A stretch of DNA of 46,338 nt from Verrucomicrobiaceae bacterium (lineage in GTDB: Bacteria > Verrucomicrobiota > Verrucomicrobiia > Chthoniobacterales > Chthoniobacteraceae), in contig SXWH01000026.1 of assembly GCA_005791535.1 (NCBI GenBank), positions 1 to 46,338 on the forward strand, written 5' to 3'. Positions 1-8,770 of the stretch are shown here, in pieces. Numbering within the stretch: the stretch's first letter is position 1; each line of letters starts with the position of its first letter. The position numbers were made by a program, and so were the translations under genes. The notes under the pieces are model-generated. The model worked only from the letters and a program-made list of their open reading frames with translations, was not told the origin of the DNA and did not search any database.

Positions 1-1
1 C

Positions 2-1372
2 GAAGACGTGCTGAACATCTGCGAGCAGGAGAGCGAAAACCTGCTCGGCGTCATCGTGCAATTTGGCGGCCAGACCCCGCTGAACCTCGCCAACGGCCTC
101 GCCGCCGCCGGCGTGCCCATCATCGGCACCTCGCCGCGCAGCATCGAAATCGCCGAAGACCGCAAACTCTTCGGAGCGATGCTCGACAAACTCGGCATCC
201 GCCAAACCCACGGCGGCACCGCAGTCACCGAAGAAGAAGCCGTAGCCGTCGCGGAAAAGGTGACGTATCCCGTGCTCGTGCGCCCGTCCTTCGTCCTCGG
301 CGGACGCGGCATGATGCTCGTCCACAACGAAACCGACCTGCGCAAATACGTCCGCGAAGCCGTGGAAGCCAGCCCCGGCGCAACTCCGGGAACCGCCGCA
401 AACCCGATTCTCGTGGACCACTTCCTCGAAGACGCCACCGAGGTGGACGTGGACTGCATTTCGGACGGCGAAACGGTCGTCATCGGCGCAATCATGGAGC
501 ACATCGAGCAAGCCGGCATCCACAGCGGCGACAGCGCGTGCGTCATCCCGCCGTTTTCGCTGAGCGACAAAGTGAAAGCCGAAATCACAACCGCCACCAA
601 AGCGATGGCCCGCGAGCTCAACGTCATCGGCCTCATGAACGTGCAATTCGCCGTGCAAAACGAAACCGTGTACGTGCTCGAAGTGAACCCGCGCGCCAGC
701 CGCACAGCGCCGTTCGTTTCCAAAGCCGTCGGCGTCCCGCTGCCGAAACTCGCCGCCAAAATCATGGCCGGCGCGAAGCTCAAGGACCTCGGCTTCACGC
801 AGGAAGTCATCCCGACGCACTACTCGGTTAAGGAAGCCGTCTTCCCGTTCGTGAAATTCCCCGGCACCGACATCGTGCTCGGCCCTGAGATGAAATCGAC
901 CGGCGAAGTCATGGGCATCGACGCAAACTTCGGCATCGCCTACGCAAAGGCGCAAATGGCCGCGCAGCCCGCGCTGCCAAAGAGCGGTAACATTTTCATC
1001 AGCGTCGCCGATGCCGATAAGACCAAGGTTGCTGAAATCGCCCGAGGTTTTGCAGAACTCGGCTTCACGCTCTACGCCACGAGCGGCACTGCCGCCGCGA
1101 TGGAGAAGGAAGGGGTTCCGGTGAAGAAGCTCTTCAAGCTCAGCGAAGGTCGCCCGAACGCGCTCGACATGCTCAAGAACGGCGAACTTTCCCTCGTTAT
1201 CAACACGCCAAGCGGCAAGGCCGCCCGTGAGGACGAAGTGAAAATCCGCAGCACCGCGAGCAGCAACCGAGTCCCGGTCATGACCACGCTCCGCGCAGCC
1301 CGCGCCTCGCTGGAAGGCATCCGCGCCATGCGCGATGGCTACCGCGTGAAGCCGCTGCAGGAGTGGCACTGA
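2..1372 (+). CDS. carB: Carbamoyl-phosphate synthase large subunit, C-terminal part (5' end outside window)
   Basis: The reading frame is open from the left edge, giving the last 457 residues of a protein that is about 1070 residues in its family. CarB makes carbamoyl phosphate from bicarbonate, ammonia (delivered by CarA) and two ATP, for pyrimidine and arginine synthesis. The visible part is the second ATP-grasp half: the FGGQTPLNLA segment opens the carbamate-phosphorylating domain, RPSFVLGGRGM is the glycine-rich ATP loop, and EVNPRASRTAPFVSK holds the metal/ATP-binding Glu and Asn. The last 130 or so residues (from about SGNIFISV) form the MGS-like allosteric domain that binds UMP/ornithine in enterobacteria. 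carA is not in the window. uvrB follows on the same strand after 66 bases. Recognition is very secure; only the N-terminal half is missing, because of the window edge. Confidence 0.97.
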   Translation, partial: EDVLNICEQESENLLGVIVQFGGQTPLNLANGLAAAGVPIIGTSPRSIEIAEDRKLFGAMLDKLGIRQTHGGTAVTEEEAVAVAEKVTYPVLVRPSFVLGGRGMMLVHNETDLRKYVREAVEASPGATPGTAANPILVDHFLEDATEVDVDCISDGETVVIGAIMEHIEQAGIHSGDSACVIPPFSLSDKVKAEITTATKAMARELNVIGLMNVQFAVQNETVYVLEVNPRASRTAPFVSKAVGVPLPKLAAKIMAGAKLKDLGFTQEVIPTHYSVKEAVFPFVKFPGTDIVLGPEMKSTGEVMGIDANFGIAYAKAQMAAQPALPKSGNIFISVADADKTKVAEIARGFAELGFTLYATSGTAAAMEKEGVPVKKLFKLSEGRPNALDMLKNGELSLVINTPSGKAAREDEVKIRSTASSNRVPVMTTLRAARASLEGIRAMRDGYRVKPLQEWH

Positions 1373-1438
1373 ACGCGGCGTCTCGCATATTAGCCGCACT
1401 TGCTTTTCGCCCGCGGTTCACCCGATGCTCCGCGGACG

Positions 1439-3601
1439 ATGCCGTTTCAACTCGATAGCAAGTATGTGCCGCGTGGCGACCAGGAGCAGGCGATTGCGAA
1501 GCTCACGAAGTCGATCGAGGCCGGCAATCGTCATCAGACGCTGCTGGGCGTGACGGGCTCGGGCAAGACGTTCACGACGGCGAACATCATCCGCAATCTG
1601 GACCGCCCCGTCCTTTTCATCTCCCACAACAAGACGCTGGCGGCGCAGCTTTACTCGGAGTTCCGCAGCTTCTTTCCGGATAACGCGGTCGAGTATTTCG
1701 TGAGCTACTTCGACTACTACCAGCCGGAGGCTTACATCCCGCGCACGGATACGTTCATTGAAAAGGACTCGTCCATTAACGATGAAATCGAGCGCCTGCG
1801 CCTCAGCACAACCGGCTCGCTGCTTTCGCGGCGCGATACGATCGTGGTGGCGAGCGTCTCGTGCATCTACGGCCTCGCGTCGCCCGAGGACTTCTTGCAA
1901 ATGCTGCTCACGCTGAAGGTCGGGCAGACGGTTTCGCGAGAGGATGTGCTGACGAAGCTCGTGGATATGCTCTACGAGCGAAACGACATCGCGTTCGATC
2001 GCGGCCGTTTCCGTGTGCGCGGCGATGTCGTCGAGGTGCATCCGGCCAGTGCGGACGAGGAGGCGCTGCGTATCGAATTCTTCGGCGATGAAGTGGATCG
2101 CATCTCGCGATTTGATCCGCTCACCGGTCACGTTCACGAGCAACTCACGCATCTCACGCTTTTCCCGGCGAAGCAGTTCGTGACACCGCACGATCGGCTG
2201 CGGGTCGCGATGAATAGCATCCGCGAGGAGATGCAGGAGCGGGTGGTTTGGTTTGAGAAGAACAACAAACTGCTCGAAGCGCAGCGCATCAAGATGCGGA
2301 CGGAATACGATCTGGAGATGATGCAGGAGATGGGATTTTGCAGCGGCATCGAAAACTACTCGCGCCATCTGAGCGGCCGCGCGCCCGGTTCGCGGCCGTA
2401 CACGCTGATGGACTTTTTCCCGAAGGACTACCTGCTCGTGATCGATGAATCGCACGCGACCGTTCCGCAGGTGGGCGGAATGTACGAAGGCGACCGTTCG
2501 CGGAAGCAGACGCTCGTCGATTATGGATTCCGACTGCCCAGCGCGATGGACAACCGCCCGCTGAAATTTCCCGAGTTCATGGAAATGACGGGACAGGTGC
2601 TTTATGTGAGCGCGACTCCCGGCGAGTTTGAGGTTCGCAACAGCATCGTTGGAAATTCAGGCTATGTGCCGTTTTCCAAAACGCAGGGAGCGGACGGCGA
2701 TTCGGCAAAGACAGTCGTCGTTGCAAGCGGCAGTGCGGATCCGGTGGAAATGTTCGATGTTCACAAGCCCGGCGCGCCGCTGATCGTGGAGCAGATCATT
2801 CGTCCGACCGGACTGCTCGATCCGAAAATCACGATCCGCCCGCTGAAGACGCAGATCGACGATACCATCGAGCTTTGCCGCCAGCGCACCGAGCGAAACG
2901 AGCGCGTGCTCATCACCACGCTCACGAAGCGCACGGCGGAAGACCTCAGCGATTACCTGAAGGACGTGGGCCTGAAGGTCCGCTACCTGCACAGCGATAT
3001 CGATACGATTGAGCGCGTGGAGATTTTGCGCGCACTGCGCAATGCGGAGTTCGATATTCTCGTGGGAATCAATCTCCTCCGCGAAGGACTCGATCTCCCC
3101 GAGGTCTCGCTCGTGTGCATCCTCGACGCAGACAAGGAAGGCTACCTGCGTTCGCAGACTTCGCTGATCCAGACCGCAGGCCGCGCCGCGCGGCATGTAA
3201 ACGGCGAGGTTTACTTGTTTGCCGACATGGTTACGCGCTCCATGCAGGCGCTGCTCGACATCACCGAATACCGCCGCGCCCGGCAGATCGAATACAACAC
3301 GAAGCACGGAATTACGCCACGCAGCGTCCAACGCGCAGTTCAGGAAAGCCTCCACGTCATCCTCAAAGCGCGGCAGGTCGAAGAAAGCGTCGTCCGTGAA
3401 GGCGGCGGAGATTTCTCCCTCAGCGAGACCCTGCGCGAACTGGAAGCCGAAATGATGCAGGCCGCCGGAAACCTCGAATACGAGAAGGCCGCGCTCCTCC
3501 GCGATCAAATCGCAGAACTCAAAGCCGGCACGGGAATCTCCAAGCTGGAGCCGAAGAAGAAGCCGGTCACGTACGGGAAGGGGAAACGCGGTCGGAAATA
3601 G
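1439..3601 (+). CDS. uvrB: Excinuclease ABC subunit B (UvrB) with an internal insertion
   Basis: UvrB is the damage-verifying helicase of nucleotide excision repair, loaded by UvrA and recruiting UvrC. I chose the ATG at 1439 over the upstream TTG at 1400 because the protein then opens [15 protein letters not shown], like the family's usual start; length is 720 residues. Visible landmarks are Walker A GVTGSGKT (residues 37-44), the damage-probing beta-hairpin region around [17 protein letters not shown] (about 90-106), the DESHATVPQ motif (about 337-345), helicase motifs V/VI in [13 protein letters not shown] and QTAGRAAR, and the C-terminal UVR domain (about 660-695) that contacts UvrC. Odd: after [10 protein letters not shown] the usual 8-10-residue link to [13 protein letters not shown] is replaced by about 50 residues (2636-2784), in frame. 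It ends 10 bases from the convergent hisH. Confidence 0.97.
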   Translation: MPFQLDSKYVPRGDQEQAIAKLTKSIEAGNRHQTLLGVTGSGKTFTTANIIRNLDRPVLFISHNKTLAAQLYSEFRSFFPDNAVEYFVSYFDYYQPEAYIPRTDTFIEKDSSINDEIERLRLSTTGSLLSRRDTIVVASVSCIYGLASPEDFLQMLLTLKVGQTVSREDVLTKLVDMLYERNDIAFDRGRFRVRGDVVEVHPASADEEALRIEFFGDEVDRISRFDPLTGHVHEQLTHLTLFPAKQFVTPHDRLRVAMNSIREEMQERVVWFEKNNKLLEAQRIKMRTEYDLEMMQEMGFCSGIENYSRHLSGRAPGSRPYTLMDFFPKDYLLVIDESHATVPQVGGMYEGDRSRKQTLVDYGFRLPSAMDNRPLKFPEFMEMTGQVLYVSATPGEFEVRNSIVGNSGYVPFSKTQGADGDSAKTVVVASGSADPVEMFDVHKPGAPLIVEQIIRPTGLLDPKITIRPLKTQIDDTIELCRQRTERNERVLITTLTKRTAEDLSDYLKDVGLKVRYLHSDIDTIERVEILRALRNAEFDILVGINLLREGLDLPEVSLVCILDADKEGYLRSQTSLIQTAGRAARHVNGEVYLFADMVTRSMQALLDITEYRRARQIEYNTKHGITPRSVQRAVQESLHVILKARQVEESVVREGGGDFSLSETLRELEAEMMQAAGNLEYEKAALLRDQIAELKAGTGISKLEPKKKPVTYGKGKRGRK

Positions 3602-3611
3602 CCGACGTAGC

Positions 3612-4208
3612 CTAGCCGAGGAAATTCTTCAAAATCGTCAGTCCGACGCTCTGACTTTTCTCCGGGTGAAATTGCACACCGGCGACGTTTCCGCGTGCAG
3701 CGGCGGCGGCGAATGCCTCGCCGTATGTGCTGCGGGCGATGGTGCATTTTTCGTCACTCGGCTCCGGATAGTAGCTGTGCACGAAATACACGTGGCTGTT
3801 TTCTGCGAGGCCCTTCCAGAGCGGGTGGGGCACGAGGTCGAGCGCGTTCCAGCCGATTTGCGGGACCTTTAACCCGGGCGTGGAGAAGCGTCGCACTTTG
3901 CCTCCGAAGAATCCGAAGCCGCGGACGCCGGGAGACTCTTCGCTTTCTTCGAAAAGCATCTGGTAGCCCACGCAGATTCCGAGGAATGGTCGCCCGCTCG
4001 CGAGCCACGCATTCATCGGCTCCCAGAGACCGCGCTCGCGGAGCCCGCTGACGCAGTCTCCAAACGCACCGACTCCGGGCAGGACGACTTTATCGGCACG
4101 TTCGATCTCGGCGAGGTCGGAAGTCAGCCGCACGTCAGCGCCGTGAAACTTCAGGGCGTTGAAAACGCTGCGAACGTTGCCGGAGCCGTAGTCGATGAGT
4201 GCGATCAT
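3612..4208 (-). CDS. hisH: Imidazole glycerol phosphate synthase, glutaminase subunit HisH
   Basis: HisH hydrolyses glutamine and channels ammonia to HisF, which makes imidazole-glycerol phosphate (histidine pathway) and AICAR (to purines). The protein is 198 residues, the normal size for this class I glutamine amidotransferase. It starts IALIDYGSGN, has the LPGVGAFG oxyanion-strand loop (43-50), the nucleophile Cys79 in GICVGYQ, and His181/Glu183 in QFHPEKS completing the catalytic triad. No other his gene is adjacent, so the pathway is dispersed here or continues elsewhere. It lies downstream of the nitroreductase gene on the same strand, 62 bases away, with a perfect palindrome in between, so it probably has its own promoter. 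Confidence 0.96.
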   Translation of the reverse strand: MIALIDYGSGNVRSVFNALKFHGADVRLTSDLAEIERADKVVLPGVGAFGDCVSGLRERGLWEPMNAWLASGRPFLGICVGYQMLFEESEESPGVRGFGFFGGKVRRFSTPGLKVPQIGWNALDLVPHPLWKGLAENSHVYFVHSYYPEPSDEKCTIARSTYGEAFAAAAARGNVAGVQFHPEKSQSVGLTILKNFLG

Positions 4209-4239
4209 TGCAGCGTATTTAGCTGAAGCTCCAAAGTAG

Positions 4240-4258
4240 GCGAGATTTTCAATCTCGC
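4240..4258. repeat. Perfect 8-bp inverted repeat with 3-base loop
   Basis: GCGAGATT-TTC-AATCTCGC lies between the end of the nitroreductase gene and the start of hisH. The arms are perfectly complementary. On the minus strand no T-run follows, so it is not a classical intrinsic terminator. It could be a rho-type or non-canonical terminator, an operator, or a dispersed REP-like palindrome. Its structure is directly visible; its function is not known. Confidence 0.55.
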
Positions 4259-4270
4259 ATGTTCCCCGCG

Positions 4271-4921
4271 CTAAATGTGCTGAATTACCTCGCTTGCCGG
4301 GTAGCGCACTTTCGGTAGCGACGCGTATTTATCGTCAGCCGCACGATACCCTGCGGCGCATGCGACGACCGTGCGGTATGGCGAATCGGTGAGCCCGAGA
4401 ATACGGTCGTAGTCGGGAGCGGAGATGCCTTCCATCGGGCATGCATCTATGCCGAGCACTGCGCATGAAGCCATGAACTGACCGATGGCGATGTAAGCCT
4501 GACGCGTCGCCCATTCGCCCAGCCAGCCCTGTTTTGCCGCGTTGGCGATGAAGCCGTTGATGATGTTGCCGTATGCGGCGAGGTCCTCCACTTTTCCGCC
4601 GCGGACCGCGACCGTGCTGACCAGGAAGCGATTGACCTCGTCGGCATCCATCGATTTCCGGGCTGCGAACACGACGTGATGCGAGCACTGAACCGGCTGC
4701 TGCTGATTCCACGAAACAGCGGAGAGTTGCGCGCAAACGGCCGGGTCGGTGACGACGATGAATTTCCACGGCTGCAACCCGAACGACGACGGAGTGAGCA
4801 CGAGCGATTGCTCAAGTGCAGCCCACAAGTCGGTGGGAATCTTCCGTGAAGGGTCGAAGGCTTTGGTGGCGTAGCGCCAGTTGAGTTGGGCGAGCAGTTG
4901 AGATGGTTGGAGTGTGGACAT
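4271..4921 (-). CDS. NAD(P)H-dependent FMN nitroreductase, NfsB-like
   Basis: The protein is 216 residues, the usual length for the FMN-dependent nitroreductase fold (a homodimer reducing nitroaromatics, quinones or related substrates with NAD(P)H). The open frame extends much farther upstream, but the family N-terminus begins MSTLQPSQLLAQLNWRYATK, so the ATG at 4921 is the start; the extension overlaps the divergent DUF2851 gene and is spurious. Family marks are the RYATKAFD FMN-phosphate segment near the N-terminus, the PSSFGLQPWKFIV FMN-binding stretch (about 42-54), and the C-terminal MEGISAPDYDRILGL region matching the P-EGF-type motif of NfsB. It is divergent from the DUF2851 gene across 84 bases. 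The physiological substrate cannot be told from sequence. Confidence 0.9.
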   Translation of the reverse strand: MSTLQPSQLLAQLNWRYATKAFDPSRKIPTDLWAALEQSLVLTPSSFGLQPWKFIVVTDPAVCAQLSAVSWNQQQPVQCSHHVVFAARKSMDADEVNRFLVSTVAVRGGKVEDLAAYGNIINGFIANAAKQGWLGEWATRQAYIAIGQFMASCAVLGIDACPMEGISAPDYDRILGLTDSPYRTVVACAAGYRAADDKYASLPKVRYPASEVIQHI

Positions 4922-4984
4922 GTCCGCTACATACGTTTTGGAGAGGCGAACGGACGAGGGAAAAATGGGCTGACTCCCTGCCGT

Positions 4985-5004
4985 GCGGCAAATTACTGTG
5001 CCGC
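4985..5004 (+). repeat. Inverted repeat directly before the DUF2851 start codon
   Basis: GCGGCA and TGCCGC are perfect 6-bp arms around an 8-base loop, ending one base before the ATG at 5006. In mRNA this hairpin would occupy the ribosome-binding region of the DUF2851 gene, where no Shine-Dalgarno sequence is otherwise evident. It may be chance in GC-rich DNA. Confidence 0.3.
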
Positions 5005-5005
5005 G

Positions 5006-6361
5006 ATGACCGCTGGCTCCCGATACGAACAACTCCGCTCGCGCATTGTCGCCCGCGAGTCCTCCGGCTCCGTCGCGGAAATGCCGGAGCACGAACTCCA
5101 GTCGCTGTGGTTCTCGGGGGCATTCGGGCGCGAATTCAAGACGACGGACGGGCGGAGCGTTCGCATAGTGCAATTCGGAATCTGGAATCATGAGGCAGGA
5201 CCCGATTTTGCAGAGGCGGCCGTATCCGTGGATGGCGGCCCCGTGGAGCGCGGGCACATCGAGCTCGATCCGGACGCGCGCGACTGGGAACGCCACGGGC
5301 ACGCCACAAACCCTGCCTACGACCATGTTGTGCTCCACGTTTTTTTCGACCGCGGAGAAGCGGAAGCTTTTGCGCGGACGAGCGGGCATCGTCTCATTCC
5401 GCAAGTGAGGCTGAGTATCGCGATGGTCGACGACCCGCCGGTGCCACAGCCGGAGGCGAAGCCGGGGCGTTGCGTCGGGCCTCTGCGGAATCTTCCGGAA
5501 TCCAAAGTGCGGGACGTGCTGCGGGATGCCGCGCTTTTCCGGATGCGGCGAAAAGGCGCGGCGCTGCTTCGGATTGAGGAGATTCACGGCGCTGACGAGA
5601 TGCTCTTTCAGGCGCTTTCCGGCACGCTTGGTTACAAATCGAACAAGCTTCCATTCACGCTGCTCGCCCAGCGGTTGCCACTGAAACTGCTGCGTTCCGT
5701 TCAGGGAGACGCTCCGGCATTGCTATTTGGCGTGGCTGGTTTTCTGGATCAGAAGGACCTCGCGCCTTTCGACTCGCCAACGCGCGTGTATCTTCGCGGA
5801 TTGTGGGAGCGCTGGTGGCCGCGGCGCGCGGAATTTGAGCGGCTCACCATTCCTCGTCCGCTATGGAAGATGAGCGGGCAGCGGCCGATGAATCATCCGC
5901 AGCGGCGGCTTGCCGCGCTTGCTCAGCTGGTGGCTCATTGGCCGCGAATTCGAGCGCTTCGGGCCGCGTGTGTGTCGGATGCGATTGCCGATTTTTGCGC
6001 GGAATTGCGCGATGACTATTGGGATTTTCACTACACGGTGACATCGAAGCCCGCAGCGAAACGCATGGCGCTCATCGGCGAAACGCGCGTGACAGAGATG
6101 CTCGCGAACGTGTTTTTCCCGCTTGCGCTCGCCGTCAGTCCGGAGCGATGGGATGAGTTCAGCCGCCTGCCGGCATCACTGACAAATGCGCGCGTCGAAA
6201 TCGCTGCCTTGCGTCTTTTTGGCGACAGCCCGCTTGCTGGCGAGCTCTTGAAGAGAACGGCCTTCCAGCAAGGTTTGCTGCAGGTTTACGAAGATTTCTG
6301 CCAGCGCGATGCGAGCGACTGCCAGCGCTGCCTCTTCCCTGAGCAGCTTTCGAACTGGTGA
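5006..6361 (+). CDS. DUF2851 family protein, function unknown
   Basis: A 451-residue protein recognised as DUF2851, found in Bacteroidetes, Verrucomicrobia and relatives. The start at 5006 (MTAGSRYEQL) is preferred; an in-frame start 120 bases upstream would run back through the divergent nitroreductase promoter. Family-typical stretches are ESELQ-like EHELQSLWFSGAFG, then the IQFGIWNHEAGPDFAEAAV region (about 55-75), HIELDPDARDWERHGH and YDHVVLHVFF, an N-terminal half that looks like a nuclease-type alpha/beta core with conserved His/Asp/Glu, though no catalytic role is established. The C-terminus carries CQRDASDCQRC, a Cys cluster that could bind metal. It meets the zinc-ribbon gene tail to tail with 3 bases between. 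Family assignment is good; function is not assigned. Confidence 0.85.
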   Translation: MTAGSRYEQLRSRIVARESSGSVAEMPEHELQSLWFSGAFGREFKTTDGRSVRIVQFGIWNHEAGPDFAEAAVSVDGGPVERGHIELDPDARDWERHGHATNPAYDHVVLHVFFDRGEAEAFARTSGHRLIPQVRLSIAMVDDPPVPQPEAKPGRCVGPLRNLPESKVRDVLRDAALFRMRRKGAALLRIEEIHGADEMLFQALSGTLGYKSNKLPFTLLAQRLPLKLLRSVQGDAPALLFGVAGFLDQKDLAPFDSPTRVYLRGLWERWWPRRAEFERLTIPRPLWKMSGQRPMNHPQRRLAALAQLVAHWPRIRALRAACVSDAIADFCAELRDDYWDFHYTVTSKPAAKRMALIGETRVTEMLANVFFPLALAVSPERWDEFSRLPASLTNARVEIAALRLFGDSPLAGELLKRTAFQQGLLQVYEDFCQRDASDCQRCLFPEQLSNW

Positions 6362-6364
6362 CGC

Positions 6365-7072
6365 TTATACCTCTGCGTAGAGGATGCGGCCGCAATTGAG
6401 GCAGTTGGTCACTTCTTTCGCAGCTTTGACCGCGTTGACGATGTGAGTCTGCGATTTCACGTGGCAGCCCTGACAGGTTTCATTTGCGAGCGCAGCGACC
6501 GCGAGGCCATCCTTTTTCTCAAAAAGGCGCTGGTAGGTATCGAGGAGATCTTCGTCCACATCCGTCGCGAGCTTTGCGCGGTCAGCCCGGACTTCGGCAA
6601 CTTGTGACTCAAGTGCCTTCACCTTGGCCTCAATGTCTGCGATTTGCCGCTGGACGAGTGAGCGTGTTTCCGCGGCTTCCTTCTCCGCATTCGCGATGAT
6701 CGGCTTCTGGGCGTCGCCCGCCTCCATCAGCTCCATTTCCTTGTCTTCGATGTCGGAGATTTCCTTTTTCAGGCTCTCGATTGCGTGATCGTAGGCCGCG
6801 TATTCGTCGTTTTTTTTGGTCGCGAGTTTCTGGTTCTCGTATTTCGCGATTCGATCGTGACGCGCACGGACTTCATTCTCGAGTTCCTTGCGCTTCACTT
6901 CGATTTCCTTCGCCTTAAGCTTCGATGCCTCAAGCGCGGCGGAGGCTGCGGCGAGCCGGGCATCCATGGCTTTCTTCTCGATCGGCGCGTTCTTCAATTC
7001 GAGGTTTAGCTGCCGCAACTTGCGGTCGCGGTCCTGAATGACGAGGAGCTGGGTAACGGCGGGCAGAATCAT
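6365..7072 (-). CDS. Coiled-coil protein with C4-type zinc ribbon (zf-RING_7/DUF164 type)
   Basis: The protein is 235 residues. Residues about 15-180 are strongly charged heptad-rich sequence (Lys/Glu/Ala/Leu), a long coiled-coil hairpin. The C-terminus has two CxxC knuckles, CQGCH and CLNCG, about 23 residues apart, forming a zinc ribbon. The layout matches a widespread bacterial family whose members have been linked to ribosome hibernation or stability (Chlamydia CdsZ-type) and nucleic-acid binding; the role here is inferred only by family. It starts just past the terminator of the DUF1501 gene, so it is transcribed separately from a promoter within 7073-7125. Confidence 0.85.
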   Translation of the reverse strand: MILPAVTQLLVIQDRDRKLRQLNLELKNAPIEKKAMDARLAAASAALEASKLKAKEIEVKRKELENEVRARHDRIAKYENQKLATKKNDEYAAYDHAIESLKKEISDIEDKEMELMEAGDAQKPIIANAEKEAAETRSLVQRQIADIEAKVKALESQVAEVRADRAKLATDVDEDLLDTYQRLFEKKDGLAVAALANETCQGCHVKSQTHIVNAVKAAKEVTNCLNCGRILYAEV

Positions 7073-7125
7073 TTGCGCCGAACTTGGGCTGGAATGCGGA
7101 ACCCGTCAACGCTGCGGGCGATTAT

Positions 7126-7165
7126 CCAAAAGAAAACCGCCCGCAGGTTTCCCCGCGGGCGGTTT
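7126..7165 (-). terminator. Intrinsic terminator downstream of the DUF1501 gene
   Basis: AAACCGCCCGC at 7134-7144 and GCGGGCGGTTT at 7155-7165 form a perfect 11-bp GC-rich stem with a 10-base loop. Read on the minus strand, the stem is followed at once by TTTTCTTTT. This is a textbook rho-independent terminator, beginning 24 bases after the DUF1501 stop codon. Confidence 0.9.
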
Positions 7166-7188
7166 CCGAATACTTTCAGCGTTGCGGC

Positions 7189-8622
7189 TTAGCCGATGAG
7201 CGCTTTTACGACCTTGCCGTAGTTGTCGGTGAGGCGGAAGTCGCGGCCGTTGTAACGGTAGGTGAGCTTCTCGTGGTCGAAACCGAGCAGCGCGAGTTGT
7301 GTCGCATGGAGGTCGTGAATGTGAACCTTGTTCTCCACTGCCTTCGCGCCGAATTCGTCGGTCGAGCCGTAGGCCTGACCGCCCTTGACGCCGCCGCCCG
7401 CCATCCAGGCCACCATCGCGCGGCCGTTGTGGTCGCGTCCCGCCTGGTCGTTGCCATTGCGGTCTTTGGTGACGGTGCGACCGAATTCGCCGCCCCAGAT
7501 GATGAGTGTTTCGTCGAGCAGTCCGCGCTGGCGGAGGTCGTTGATGAGAGCAGCTGCGGGGCCGTCGATGGCGCCAGCCGTGCGTGGAAGAGCGGTCTCG
7601 AGGTTGCCGTGCATATCCCAGCCGCCGTGTTCGACCTGAACGAAACGGACGCCACGCTCCACGAGGCGGCGCGCTACGAGGAGCTTCGAGCCCATGTCGG
7701 TCTTGCCATACATTTCCTGGATGGTTTCCGGCTCTTTCGAGACATCGAAAGCTTCGGTAGCCTCGGTCTGCATCTTGAACGCCATTTCGAACGCTTCGAT
7801 GCGCGCTTCGAGCTGAGCATCCTTCTGAAGCTGTTCCTTGTGCATGTCGTTGAGCTTCGCCACGAGGTCGAGCTGACGGCGTTGACGTTCCATCGGGCTG
7901 AACTGGTTGCGGATATTCAGAATGATATCGTCGAGATTCATTCCGCGGCTGTAGTTCACGTTCACGCCCTGGAAGACACCGGGCAGGAATGACGCCTGAC
8001 GCCATTCAGGGCGTCCGCCGATGGTAACGAAACCGGGCATGTTCTGGTTGTCAGTGCCGAGACCATACACGGTCCAGGAACCGAACGACGGCTTCGGAAG
8101 CTGGAGCGAACCGGTGTTCATCATGCGCTGGGCGACCTCGTGTGCAGGAATGTCGGTCCAGAGCGAGCGAATCACCGCAATGTCGTCGGCGACGGTTTGC
8201 AGTTTCGGGAAAACTTCGGAAATTTCGAGGCCCGACTTCCCGCTCTTTGTGAATTTGAACGGTGAGCCGAAGGCGATTCCATCGTGTCCCGGGATGGTCT
8301 TGTTGTCGTACTTCGTGAGCTCCGGCTTCGGGTCGAAGGTGTCGACGTGGGTCGGTGCGCCGGACGCGAAGATGTGAATGACGTGCTTTGCTTTCGCCGG
8401 GAAATGCGGCTGCTTCGGGAGAAGCGGATTGAGGCTCTTTCCGCCCGGTGCGAGCGCGGAGGCGCCTTCGGCGAACGGATTGATGCCGAACAAAGCGGCG
8501 AGGCTCATTGCGCCGAATCCCATGCCCGTGCGGGTCAGGAACTGGCGGCGTGTGAAGATTACGTCATCAACGGACGGTGTGTGTTCGCGGATGAACTTTT
8601 CTGTGGGACGTTGCGGTATCAT
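7189..8622 (-). CDS. DUF1501 family protein, Tat-exported
   Basis: A 477-residue protein of the DUF1501 family (alkaline-phosphatase/sulfatase-like fold), abundant in Planctomycetes and Verrucomicrobia. I start it at the ATG at 8622 (MIPQRPTEKF); the frame extends 23 codons further but has no family sequence there. TRRQFLTRTGMGFGAMSLAAL (residues about 25-45) is a twin-arginine signal, so the protein is exported folded. Body motifs include HIFASGAPTHVDTFDPKP (about 80-97), VQVEHGGWDMHGN and IWGGEFGRT...GRDHN, the conserved metal-site-like segments of the family. The partner DUF1549/DUF1553 cytochrome gene that usually sits beside DUF1501 in these phyla is absent here. It has a strong terminator downstream, and 148 bases upstream separate it from the VWA gene. 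Confidence 0.9.
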   Translation of the reverse strand: MIPQRPTEKFIREHTPSVDDVIFTRRQFLTRTGMGFGAMSLAALFGINPFAEGASALAPGGKSLNPLLPKQPHFPAKAKHVIHIFASGAPTHVDTFDPKPELTKYDNKTIPGHDGIAFGSPFKFTKSGKSGLEISEVFPKLQTVADDIAVIRSLWTDIPAHEVAQRMMNTGSLQLPKPSFGSWTVYGLGTDNQNMPGFVTIGGRPEWRQASFLPGVFQGVNVNYSRGMNLDDIILNIRNQFSPMERQRRQLDLVAKLNDMHKEQLQKDAQLEARIEAFEMAFKMQTEATEAFDVSKEPETIQEMYGKTDMGSKLLVARRLVERGVRFVQVEHGGWDMHGNLETALPRTAGAIDGPAAALINDLRQRGLLDETLIIWGGEFGRTVTKDRNGNDQAGRDHNGRAMVAWMAGGGVKGGQAYGSTDEFGAKAVENKVHIHDLHATQLALLGFDHEKLTYRYNGRDFRLTDNYGKVVKALIG

Positions 8623-8770
8623 GGTTTGGTTGACTGGATTTTTGTTGGTAAACGAAATCGGGATGGTGATCTGGCACTGTTTATATAGCACTGCAACTCC
8701 TGTTTTAGGAGATCTTTTTCCTGAAAAGACCCCTCCAATGCCGCAGGATTGAAGCCAAACTCTGTAAAAA

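Noticed and set aside
4922..5587. N-terminal extension of the nitroreductase frame
   Set aside because: It overlaps the divergent DUF2851 coding region and has no similarity to the family; the normal start is at 4921.
8690..8720. Small hairpin CTCCT-GTTTT-AGGAG between the VWA and DUF1501 genes
   Set aside because: Only 5 bp of stem, and the T-rich side is on the strand opposite to transcription of both genes, so it does not support a terminator.
8736..8757. GG-N10-GC sigma-54-like spacing on the minus strand upstream of the DUF1501 gene
   Set aside because: Only the two dinucleotides and the TTGGC element fit; a match this short is expected by chance.
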